DNA from: Zancudomyces culisetae | Lineage: Eukaryota; Kickxellomycota; Harpellomycetes; Harpellales; Legeriomycetaceae | DNA length: 31,319 nt | NCBI GenBank assembly: GCA_001969505.1 | Contig: LSSK01001436.1 | Location: 1-31,319, forward strand | Reading direction: 5' to 3' | In this document: positions 21,394-31,319 of the stretch, in pieces | Position numbering within the stretch: the first letter of the stretch is position 1 | Layout: each line of letters starts with the position of its first letter | Position numbers and translations under genes: made by a program | The notes under the pieces: generated by a model | What the model was told of the DNA's origin: nothing | The model's input: the letters and a program-made list of their open reading frames with translations, nothing else | Database searches by the model: none

Positions 21394-24300
21394 AGAAGCA
21401 GAGGCAAAAGTTATAAATATAAATTTTGATGCTTCTAGCGATAATAAGAGATCAGGAGTATTTAAGCCAGAGCAACTTGGGAGGAATTTAATAAATATAA
21501 AAAACAACCCACCAGGTACTACAGCTTCATCGACAGGTATATTGCTAGGAAGAACAGGAATCAGTGTTCCGACTACTTCAGCCACTATTTTTAATACCAA
21601 GCCAAACATTGATGTTGAAAACCCTGAGGACATAACCGGCAATAGTAGGAAGTCCACAGGGGATACAATTCGACGCACCAGTGGAATAAGAGAGATAGAT
21701 GATGATCATATTGATGTTGATGATGGTCATAGCGGGAGCTACAGTGGGCGTAGTGCAAGTTACATTAGACGTAGTGGAAGTTACAGTAGGCGTAGCATGA
21801 GAAGCAACAAAGCTAGCCAGAGTTATGGCGAAAGCGATAGCGATGGTAGTGATGTGTTTTTCGATCCTATTGATAAAGAGGAGTCGGTTTCCACTGTTTC
21901 TTTGCCAAGATTGGGTTATCAAGCTGGCATTGTGACATCCAAAGAGGAGGATAAAGCTAATGTCAGTGAAAAGGAAGGCGGTGGAGTGGATGTAAAACGA
22001 GAAAGTGTTGGCAATAAACAGGAGGAAGAGAGTAAAGAAAAAGAAAAAGAGAAGGGAGAGTCGGTGGTTGATAAAGCTTCTATTACTACCAAACCAGTAG
22101 ATCCTGAGCAAGAAGGATTCAGGTTTTCGTTGGTTGTGGGTAAACTAAACGTGGTTGTGGATGAGGATGGGGATGAAGATGGGGATGAGGGTGAGGGTGC
22201 GGGTGAGGTTAAAACTGGAAGACTTGCAAAAGCTGAGGTTACAAGACTTGGAGTTTTGGTGAAAAACAAGGAGTTGGAAATGGATGTACTTGTTACGATC
22301 CACGATATTGTTGTTGAAGACCAGATGATGCAACAGGCAATTGATTCGAGCGAAGATGTGAGCCAAGATAGAAAGTATATTATATACACAGATGCTACAC
22401 AGTCACACGATAATCTCAGCAACGATTTAGTTAAGGTTGAATATTCACGGTTAATGGAAGGAAACCCAAAATATTTGACATTTGAAGATGCTGTTGGGCA
22501 AATGGTTAATATTTCAATCTCGTCGATCCATGTAAAGGTTATTCGACAATCAATACTGAAGCTCTACAATTTTATTTTAACAACATTTACCACTCCACCC
22601 GCTGCAGATTTCGACGAATCAAATACGGCTAACAAAGGTTTGGGAATGGAAAGTGTGGAAAATGTGGGAAGTAGTGGGGAAAGGAGAGGTTCACGTAGAT
22701 TTAGTCTTTTGGGGTTAGGAAAGGATGAAGATGAGCCAGCCGAAAAGGAGGAAGGACAAAAACACTTGGATATAAGTACAAAAGCAGAGAGCGGAACTGA
22801 AACTGGGACAACAAAAGAAGACAAAAAAGTGACCGAGGAATTAACCAAGGCAATGCTAACAGAGGCTTTGGAAAAAATAAGAGTAAAGCTGTGGTTGAAA
22901 GGAATAGATATGGAATTTTGCGAGGATGATGGTGAATCCATTGCAGAGTTGGCAGTTACCGAGGGAACAATGTCGGTTTTAGTAGAAAAGCAAATTGTTT
23001 TGGAGGCCAAAGTCGGTGGCCTTACAATAACAGATATGTTGAAGGCACGGAAGGGATTGGAGACAAAGGATGAGGATGATGCTGTTGATCGTATTGATCC
23101 TGCACTAGAAAATAGATACAGAACAATAATGTATATCAAAGGAGATGACCTTTTGAACTTGCGGTATGAAACCTTTGAAAACAGCGACAGGGCAGGGTAT
23201 GACAGTTTGCTAAAGCTGAGCGTGGGGGCACTTCATCTCTGGTTTGCTGAGCGGCCAATTCAACGATTGATTACGTTTGGACAAAAGTTTGCAGATATGC
23301 ACGTGTTGTTTGAAGCTGCAAGGGCCAATATGGCACAGGGAGCAACACAGATTACAGAAACGGTTGTGCAGGGTGACATGAAAATGAAACTAGAAATAGT
23401 AATGATGGCACCGGTGATTACGTTCCCAAAGGCAGGTAGAATGTCATACGAGACCAAAGATATACAAAGGAAGCCGGATACAATAGTTGCGCGACTCGGA
23501 GAGTTGTCTATAAGCAATGATTATATTAGCAATCCATCTAAAAACAGTATTAGTGTGCAGCTGACGCATATGTATATTTTATCGCGATTTTTGTATCTGC
23601 ATTCAAGTGGTAAAACAAAGAGTGGAGTGCAATCAAGCAAGAATGTAGAGTCAAAAGATGGTACCAGGAAAGGCCTTTTCGAACAAAAGTTGTATATTTT
23701 GGAGGATGTAACATTATCAGCAGACATTGATATAGAACATGAGAAAATAGATGAACTGATTGTAAAGACAAAGACAGACATCGCTGCGGGTCTAAGTCAG
23801 CTGAGAATCCAACTAACAAATATACAGCATAAATTTATAATGGAGTTGGTCAACGTTCTTTCCAGAGCATTTGCAGGTAATGATATTAACAACGACCAAG
23901 AGATTTTACAACTGCAACAACAACAACAACAGCAACAACAAAATCAGGAAGTAGGTGTAGGATTGGGATTGGGATTGGGATTGGGATTTTCTGGTAATGG
24001 ACAAAAGAAATACAGTCTGAATAGCGGTTTGGAACATGAAAGAGCGTCACCATTGTCGGGGCTGTTTTCAGATCCTTTATCTTACCTTCAAAAATCATAC
24101 AGCATTTCTTCACCCGACCAAATCAAAATCCGAGACTACTCGTTGGAGAACAGCAACATTCAAGAACACTTGAGAGAAAAATATAGACAGGAACATCTAG
24201 AAAACGCTAAAGATAATGCCAGTAACAGCGGTCTAAGAATTATCCAAACAATGACAGCTGCATTTAAGCTTTCAAAGATCCAGCTGGAATTATACGAAAC

Positions 24301-26036
24301 GATGCCAGACAAAGAGGCCGATTTGAAGAAAGAGACATTTGCAATGCTTGAACTGAATGATATTGGCGCTAATTATACATCTGGCAGCGAAAGTACGGGC
24401 TATGCACAACTGCAAATTAGAGAGATAGTAGGTAGAGATACTAGACCATCAGCCAAGACGCAATTCAAGGAGTTCTTTGCTCCAAAAGTAATCAAGAGTG
24501 CCGACGGAGTGTTGCAGTCAATTCCAGAGGGTGAAAGCCAGTTGTTGTTAGAAGTAGATCTTCCCAACCCATCTGCTAGTGGGTCGACCAATGTTGTATA
24601 TGTACGAGGTAATTTGAAGGGAACCCGAGCAGTATTGGCACTGGAGCATACGTTCAAGATGCTTCGATTCTTCCAACCTGCTCAGTCAGATGAAGAGATA
24701 AGTGTAGATGTTTCTCTGGATGGTAGAAATGATTCATTTGATTATCAACAACAACAGTTACAGCTAATACTACAGCAACAGCAACAACAGCAGCAGCAGC
24801 AGCAACAGCAACAATTACAGCAGCTGAGGCAAGACACACAACAAGCCAATTTACTGGCATTTGATATTTTAATGGAGGGATTAGAGTTGATAATTCTGGA
24901 AAATCCATCAAAAATAACAACACCAGCACTTGTTTTATCAATCAAAGAGGCAGGGGTTTCTCAGCACGACCAAAAAATGATTGCAACAGTAGACGATATC
25001 AGCATGCAGCTGTGTAGCATGGGGAATACAAAGAAAAAGAGCAAGACTGTATTGTACCCGGTTTCGATTGCTGCGTCAGTCCATTTTCTACAAGATTTAG
25101 AAGAGGATAACAGATCAAATATGAATCCTAATAAGAATGGAAATGGAAATGGAAATGGAAATGGAAATAACCAGAATACAGCAAATTTGGGATTTGATCA
25201 AGGTTCAAATGTAGAGGCAACTATAACTACTGGAGCAATTGTATTTAAATTAAGTTTGCTGGATATAAAGCTGATCACAAAAATGGTGAATGATCTTAAT
25301 GAACATATGGCCAAAAGCTTTAGCGTTCAAAACAAATTAGCAGAAGCATCAGCAGCAACATCAACAATAGAAACAAAAGAAAAAGAAAAAGAAAAAGCAA
25401 AGGCAAAGACAAAGTCAAAGACAGGCTCAGGGGCGCTAGAAGAGTCATCAGCCAAAGTAGCAGAGTCTACATTGACCAAGATTCTGAATGAAAAGGCAAC
25501 CATTATAGTGGCAGGGATTAAAGTGTTGTTGATAAACCATTTATTACATATTCCAGTCGCTGATTTGAGTGTAGACAGGTTTTCGATTGCAGCCAGCAAC
25601 TGGTCATCGAGTCAAATGGAAGTAGTCAGTGATGGTGATTTGCGACTCCAAGCGTTGATTTATAACCTGCGTAACTCTAATTGGGAGCCGTTGATTGAGC
25701 CATGGGCCTTTTCCATTGGATTGAAAACCGAATCGGTAGAGTTTTTGCCTACAAAAGAAAAGTCTAGTATGAGCCCTTCACCTAGTAACAACAAGGCAAG
25801 AAATAGTAATTCAAGTGGTGATGCTTCACAATCTGATAATCAGTTAGATAAAGTGATTACTACGTTTAACATTTCATCTAAACATCGGCTTGAAATCAAT
25901 GCGGCTCACAATATGATCAGCAGTATACTTAATATTATTGACGGAGAGTATTCCAACATTGATCAGCTCGATATATTTGATGGATTATTAGAAGAAGACA
26001 GTGAAAATCAACAGGAAAATGGAAGTGGATGGACTG

Positions 26037-26067
<31 letters not shown>

Positions 26068-29000
26068 TAGGAGAGGCACCAATAACACAGATACACCAAC
26101 AAGTCCAGAGCCAAAACTATCACTTCCTTTGACAGAAACATTTATGGTGGGTGAAGAAGAGGTGCTGGGAAGCAGCAGTACTAACAGCGAGCTGATTTCG
26201 TATATTTTGGAGAACAAGACAGGTATTGACTGTATGGTGTGGAGCGATATATCCAGAGGAAACTCAGACCCCAAACAACTGACAGCTCAGGGAGCTCTTC
26301 CACCAGAAGTGACGCCTGTGTTTATTAAGGCGGGGCATTCAATAAACTGGCGATTCGAGGGATGGAAATACAACGGCCAAGACGAGCAGAGTTATGCAAT
26401 AAATCAGCGTGGAGGACAAAATATTGCACTGAATATTGGAGAGATTATTGAGAACAATCATGTGAGTTCATTGGGAATTCAATTTACCAATGGCTTTTGG
26501 GAATGTACCAGGCAGGTGGTTGTGGATCGAGAAGGAGTCCGGACGTATACACTGAATCCGGATGTTGATGGTGTTGTTCACCGCTTTACGGTTGAAGTGG
26601 TTGTTGATCTCAAGTTGTTGGTTAAGCGAGTGATCTTGCGCGGGGCGTTGACTGTGGAAAACGCAACAGTTTTGCCGGTAGAGTTGGTAATGTGTGACTA
26701 CAGTGGCGCTGAGAGATCTGAAATTATTAGTTTGGAGCCAAAGGAAACAACCTCGCTGCCGATTCTGTTGTGTAAACAATATGCGTTTAAGGTGCGTCCA
26801 GAACGGTCGTTTGGGTATGGCTGGAGTTCCAAGTATATATTCTGGAAGGATTATTTGTCAGGATCACCACAACGCATAGTGACATGCGAGCCGCGGAATA
26901 CTGAGTCGGTCAAACACTTTCCGCTATTTAATGTGTTTGTTTCACCAAAATTTGATGCCTCAAGTAGCCGACAGATATACCAATATCCACTGATGGGGTT
27001 GGTTTTGTCGGCACCAATGGAAATTGAAAACCTGTTACCATTTGATATTCAATTCCGTGTGTTTGACAAGACCCGAAGCCAAGATTTTAGCAATGTGCTG
27101 GCGAGTGGAGAGATGTCGCTGGTGCATTCAGTGCAGCCCAAAAACTTGGTGCTGATGTCGATTCGCGTGCCTGAGGCTGGATTAGATCGGTGTGATGGAG
27201 CTGTCATTGACACATTTGATAGTGAAGAGTACCCTATTGACAACGACCTCAAGTTGTACAATTCCAACAATGGCGCTCGGCTGATTTTGAAGCTGGCTCG
27301 GACGTATATTGACGAAACAGATCGTAACTGTGCGCGTATTTCGATATATTCGCCATATATTCTGATCAACCGAACAAATTTAGGGCTGAAGTTCCGTAGC
27401 AAGAGTTTGTTGAAGGGAGTTAGCGATTTTGCGTGTCAACAGAGTACGCTGGAACAAACTCAAGTCTTTGGACACAACGAACTCAAACGTGACCGCATAT
27501 TGGGTGCAGGCGTTAAACATGTTATTGAGAAGGCGGCTCAGACTATTGTGGTTGAATCTGATGATCTGGACGACGACTATTTTGAGGAAAATGCTGCACC
27601 CGAATTCGAAGCCTCAGTATTGGACGATGTGTTGCAATCTTCCACGTTCAAAAAACGAGTTAAGCCAATTATGTTTAACTATGATGGGTTTGATATCCGT
27701 AACCGAATTATGTTGCAGGCAGAAAACTCGGAATGGAGCGATCCTATTTCTATAGACACAGTTGGTTATACAGCCGAAATTGTGATTCCGTCATCAACAA
27801 AGCCCGCTTTTCTTGCACCGTTAGCAGAGAGTAATATAATAAGTAGGACATCTATCAATGCACCATTGGGAAGTAATTTCCATCAAAGTTCTGGGAATAC
27901 ACGAGCGAGCAAAAAAAAACCATACAAAGTCCATTTGGGTATTAAAGTATTCCCAGGTGTTGGTAAGTTGGGAAAAACCAAATTTATAGAATTTACACCT
28001 CGGTTTATTATCAAAAACCAGTCTGGCATTCCAATTTTGTACAAAGAATCAGGTGAAACAGAGTATTACAATCTCAAACATTTGCAGAGAAAGGCACTAC
28101 AGTATCTAAGCTTTGATCGGGGAAATTATGGAGGTGGTGGTGATGATGTAGAAGGACGAAGGAGTAGTGGGAGAAAAGGGTATGATCGAGGAACTTTGAC
28201 CTTGGCTATTGATGTAGATTCGGTTGTGGAGATGCTGAATTCGGTGGGGAAATCGGTAGAGAAATATGCAACCCAAGTCAAAAAGGACAAAGCTGCTAAC
28301 AAAAAAGACAATGAAAAAGAAGAAGAAGGAGAAGGAGATATTGAGGCAAAGACTAGATTTAGAGTGAGGAATGGTGAGTTGGATACAGGCAAGATTTGGT
28401 CTGCACCATTTAACATTTCTGAAGTAGGAAAGATATATGTTCGATTGCCTAAACCTCAATGTTTGGCTAGCTACGAGGCAAGTTTGCTTGGAAATAACAC
28501 GGATAGAGCTGATGAAAATGCCAACAACAACAACAGCAACAGCAACAATAATAATGGTAATGGTAATGGTAATTCCAGTAGTGGAAAAGAGGACTTGCTA
28601 CGTTCTATTCCTATTGAATTGACAACTGTATTACTGAGTGTCAATATTGTAATGGAGGATGCGTGTTTGTTTATGATTATCAATCGCGAAGTTGGCGAAT
28701 GGCCATTCCGCGTCGACAATTGTACAGGGTTGGACATTGAGTTTTGGCAATTCCTGTCACCATCATCGCCACTGCCACTCGCACCACCCTCCTCATACCC
28801 AAGTTCACCCCCTCGCCTTACTAGCATTGCGTCTGCATCATCTGCAGCAGGAGGTGGTGGGACTGCAGCGCGACCAAATAATCGTGGACCTGTACAGCGG
28901 GCAAGTATCAATGTTCAGAACAATGTGGTGATTCCGGGCGCAATGCAACGATACACTGTGCTGGACAACCATAGCATGCCATACGCGTGGGACTATCCAG

Positions 29001-31319
29001 CGATAAAACCTCAATCGCTAATGATTATGGTTAATGGTTATATGCGTAAAGTGTCGCTAATCGAAATTGGAAACCGATCACCACTGTATATTACAATCTC
29101 TGATAATAAAAGTTCTAGCGCTAGTATCAACACTCCTACTCCTACGCTTTCAAAAAGCAGTGGTAAAGGTGGAAGTGTAAATTTACGTAGTAGAGCAACC
29201 TTTTCTGGTCGTCGTAAGCCTACAACTGTCAGCAATAATAGCAGTAATAGTGGACAGAGCTATCGGATAGCTGTCTACATTCAAGTTGTAGCTCAGGGAG
29301 CTCAACAAGTATTGAGACTGTATACCAAAGAACGGTCTCTACTACTTGCGCAGCGACTTAGTGCTTCACAACAAGCTAGACAGGAACGCATATCCAAAAG
29401 TGCAACGTTAACTGCTGTGGGTCTGAACCGTGCAATTAGGAGTAATGAAAGCGGTAGTGAAGGTGTGTTTGAGCCTGTTGACACAGTGGCCATGTCAATC
29501 TCCACTCCGCCAACCATTGCCGATCGGGCTATGGAAGAAAGCTCTATGTTTGGCGGTTCTGGGAAATCACGAGACAATGAAGGAAACAATACTGATGACG
29601 CCAATGGTAATTCAGCCTCCAGACAAACAGATGATGATGAAAGTAATCTGGCGACGTTTATATTTAAGCTGCAGCTGGAAGGCGGAATAGGTGTGTCTCT
29701 GATTAGCCGAAATGTGCGTGAGATATGTTATCTGACACTGACGGGCATAGATTTCAAGTTTCAAGATAGTCTCAAGTCGAGTGCAATGTATTTGCTAGTT
29801 AATTGGATGCAACTGGACAATCAGCTATATGGCACACCTTTCCCAATTGTTTTGTATCCTACAAACTGCAGCAAACGCAATGGCGGCATATCGCAAGGCA
29901 GCGGTGGGATTCTGGGTAATGATGGCGAGAGTTCTCGCGATCCTTCTTCGTTGCCAGTGTTTCAAGGATCTATAGTTTATTCCAAAGAGGATTATTCAAC
30001 CAGATATATTACCAGCTTTGGTGGTAATTCAGCAAGTTCAGCTACATCACATCCATACTCATCTTCAACAACCACGACAACAGCTTTATCCTCTTCCTCA
30101 TCTTCACAGACTTTGTCAAAAGCACAAACAAGTAGTTCGGGGGCTAATAAACTGTTCCAGCACATTAAATATGCTTCTGTGCTATTGCAGGAATTAAGTA
30201 TTGAGTTTGATGAGGATTTCCTAATGGCTATTCTTGATTTCACAAACTTTGAGCTTTTTTCACATTCATCTGAACCCTCTTCTTCTCATGGAAAGAATGG
30301 AGGAAATGCAGCAAATGTTATATCCACAAATACGACTACAGCTGCATCTATATCTACATCAACATCTAAAACTGCCGCCAATGCTCCATCAAGTAGCTCA
30401 AATGCAAACAGTAGAACTCCGAGAATTGGCATAAATTCAACTTCAGCCAATGGTATGGCGGACGCTTTGTTACTAGAACAAGCCAACCAAGTGGTACAAA
30501 TAAACAACATCTTTGATTCTCGTGCGTATGGATTCATGGAAGTATACATGACCAAAGCTAGTACCATCAGTGATTCGCGCGATGTGTACACATACATGTC
30601 CTCCAAATTATATTCAGATGTATCAGGTTCGCTGAAAGATTCTACAAAGAACTTTGATGATTCGGTGAGTCTGTACTTTGAGCTTTTGCTGCTACAACCC
30701 GTCAAAGTGAATGTATCGTTTTTGCGTGCTCAACAACTGGCTGGGAATGATGAAGGAGGCAAAAACGGTTCTGGAAGTAGTGGGGGTGGTGGAGGCGATG
30801 GTGCATTTAACAACCCAGCACTTGGTAGTAATAAGCAGACTTCCGGTACATATAGCAGTTCTTCAGCAGGCCATAGTGTGATTGAGTATGCTGTTAATGT
30901 AATGAGTATGGCTGTTGGAAATGTCAATGATGTTCCTATCTACCTAAACGCGTTGGTGTTGGAAAACGTGCGAGCTTCGTATGCCGATTTGTACGACCGA
31001 CTGCACTTGTTCTATTCACAGGAAGTCGTCAGCCAGCTGCTACGAGTTGTTGGATCAGTCGATCTGTTGGGAAATCCTGTTGGTCTGTTTAGCAGTATCA
31101 GCAGCGGAGTCACCGACTTTTTCTATGAACCATATCTGGGTCTCACAATGAGTGACCGTCCACAAGATTTGGGATATCGTATTGCTCGTGGTACAGCGTC
31201 GTTCTTCAAAAAGACTGTTTATGGCTTGTCGGACAGTATGGCCAAGTTTACCGATTCGGTCGGTAAGGGTTTGTCTGCCGCAACACTTGACCCCGAGTAC
31301 CAAAAAAATCGTCGTCTAG
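18803..31319 (+). CDS. VPS13: VPS13 bridge-like lipid transfer protein (3' end outside window)
   Basis: A single frame opens at ATG 18803 and is open to the window edge, 4172 codons; frame checks at ten positions along it agree. Yeast Vps13 is 3144 aa. Residues 1-105 are the chorein domain (MLEGVVATILNRILGDYIDN, LKLRKDALDRL). HIRYEDE is near residue 160 and GWLGGWVNW near 425. The VAB domain, which binds PxP adaptors, covers about 2463-3430 with repeated Asn motifs (ENLLPFDI, INRTNLGLKF, IKNQSGIPIL, DNCTGLDIEF). The ATG2_C/APT1-like part begins about 3619 (GIGVSLISRNVREICYLTL, VNWMQLDNQL). FFYEPYLGLTMSDRPQDLG and GLSAATLDPEYQ lie at 4106-4170. In yeast about 350 residues with a PH-like domain follow, so the protein may reach about 4500 aa. 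VPS13 moves bulk phospholipid through a hydrophobic groove at membrane contacts. The excess length comes largely from low-complexity insertions. No intron is seen. Confidence 0.97.
21359..21394 (+). repeat. (CAGGCT)n coding hexamer repeat, Gln-Ala tract in VPS13
   Basis: Five CAGGCT units plus a CAGGCA variant encode alternating Gln-Ala at residues 853-864, followed by a Glu-Ala run. It sits in a predicted disordered insertion of VPS13. Confidence 0.93.
23915..23989 (+). repeat. Poly-Gln then (GGATTG)n Gly-Leu tract in VPS13
   Basis: Nine CAA/CAG codons (residues 1705-1713) are followed after six codons by (GGATTG)n encoding Gly-Leu repeats ending GF (residues 1720-1729). The two arrays form one insertion between folded VPS13 segments. 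Confidence 0.93.
24746..24850 (+). repeat. CAA/CAG poly-Gln tract in VPS13
   Basis: A mixed CAA/CAG run encodes a glutamine-rich segment from about residue 1982, including about 14 consecutive Gln codons, interrupted by Leu elsewhere and ending LRQDTQQ. The antisense strand shows spurious poly-Cys and poly-Val/Ala frames. Confidence 0.93.
25137..25168 (+). repeat. (AATGGA)n Asn-Gly tract in VPS13
   Basis: Five AATGGA hexamers encode Asn-Gly repeats at about residues 2112-2122. The hexamer also occurs in noncoding DNA near 4861-4884. Confidence 0.92.
26039..26068 (+). repeat. (ACA)n poly-Thr tract in VPS13
   Basis: Nine ACA codons and one ACT encode ten consecutive threonines at residues 2413-2422, just before the VAB domain begins. 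Being near-pure, the tract is probably length-polymorphic. Confidence 0.93.
28525..28580 (+). repeat. AAC/AGC/GGT Asn-Ser-Gly tract in VPS13
   Basis: Runs of AAC, AGC, AAT and GGTAAT codons give an Asn/Ser/Gly-rich insertion at about residues 3242-3260, inside the VAB-domain region and probably in a surface loop. Confidence 0.88.

Noticed and set aside
24654-24945. Poly-Cys and poly-Val/Ala minus-strand frames
   Set aside because: They are the reverse complement of the CAA/CAG poly-Gln tract of VPS13.
27429-27755. 108-codon plus-strand frame starting with ATG
   Set aside because: It is an out-of-frame shadow of VPS13; the VPS13 frame reads through this region with conserved sequence.
31317-31319. 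TAG at the last three bases of the window
   Set aside because: The VPS13 frame reads CTA followed by G at this point, so this TAG is out of frame and the gene continues beyond the window.

Overview
The window looks like nuclear DNA from a fungus, probably an early-diverging lineage. It is AT-rich and has compact multi-exon genes with short GT-AG introns of about 65-200 nt. It carries a typical fungal Cdc42, standard stop codons, and CTG at conserved leucine positions, so it is not a CUG-Ser yeast. An augmin-like subunit (HAUS3) also argues against budding yeasts. The taxonomic placement is inference from gene content; no rRNA or marker gene is present.

Layout, left to right. 1-1297: no resolvable gene, scattered coding-like fragments. 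1298-2001 (+): CRIPT, a 97-aa zinc protein in five tiny exons. 2002-3101: intergenic. 3102-4015 (-): CDC42, four exons, exactly 191 aa. 4016-7593: a long gene-poor stretch with microsatellites and one speculative 47-aa two-exon gene at 5422-5666 (+). 7594-8568 (+): TIM21, two exons. 8956-9796 (-): a predicted secreted, GPI-anchored hydrophilic protein, two exons. 9797-11981: divergent 2.2-kb intergenic space. 11982-13656 (+): twinfilin, five exons. 13841-14940 (-): an unrecognised 232-aa protein, four exons. 15047-17271 (-): a HAUS3-like coiled-coil protein, four exons, 613 aa. 17272-18802: divergent promoter region with a GA microsatellite. 18803 to the right edge (+): VPS13, a giant bridge-type lipid transfer protein, open for at least 4172 codons and running off the window.

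The genes are mostly unrelated housekeeping functions rather than a cluster. They cover cell polarity and actin (CDC42, twinfilin), microtubule nucleation (HAUS3), mitochondrial import (TIM21), inter-organelle lipid transport (VPS13) and a small zinc protein (CRIPT). I reconstructed each exon chain by matching splice-site phases. In every multi-exon gene listed as a confident call the summed exon length is a multiple of three, and the product of the recognised ones aligns with its family across the junctions.

The most unusual feature is the contrast in gene structure. Seven small genes share 19 introns in about 6.3 kb of coding sequence, while VPS13 shows none in 12.5 kb. VPS13 also carries several dipeptide and homopeptide expansions and a candidate FFAT-like ER-contact motif. 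No bacterial-type operons, CRISPR arrays, rRNA, confident tRNA or intact transposons were seen.
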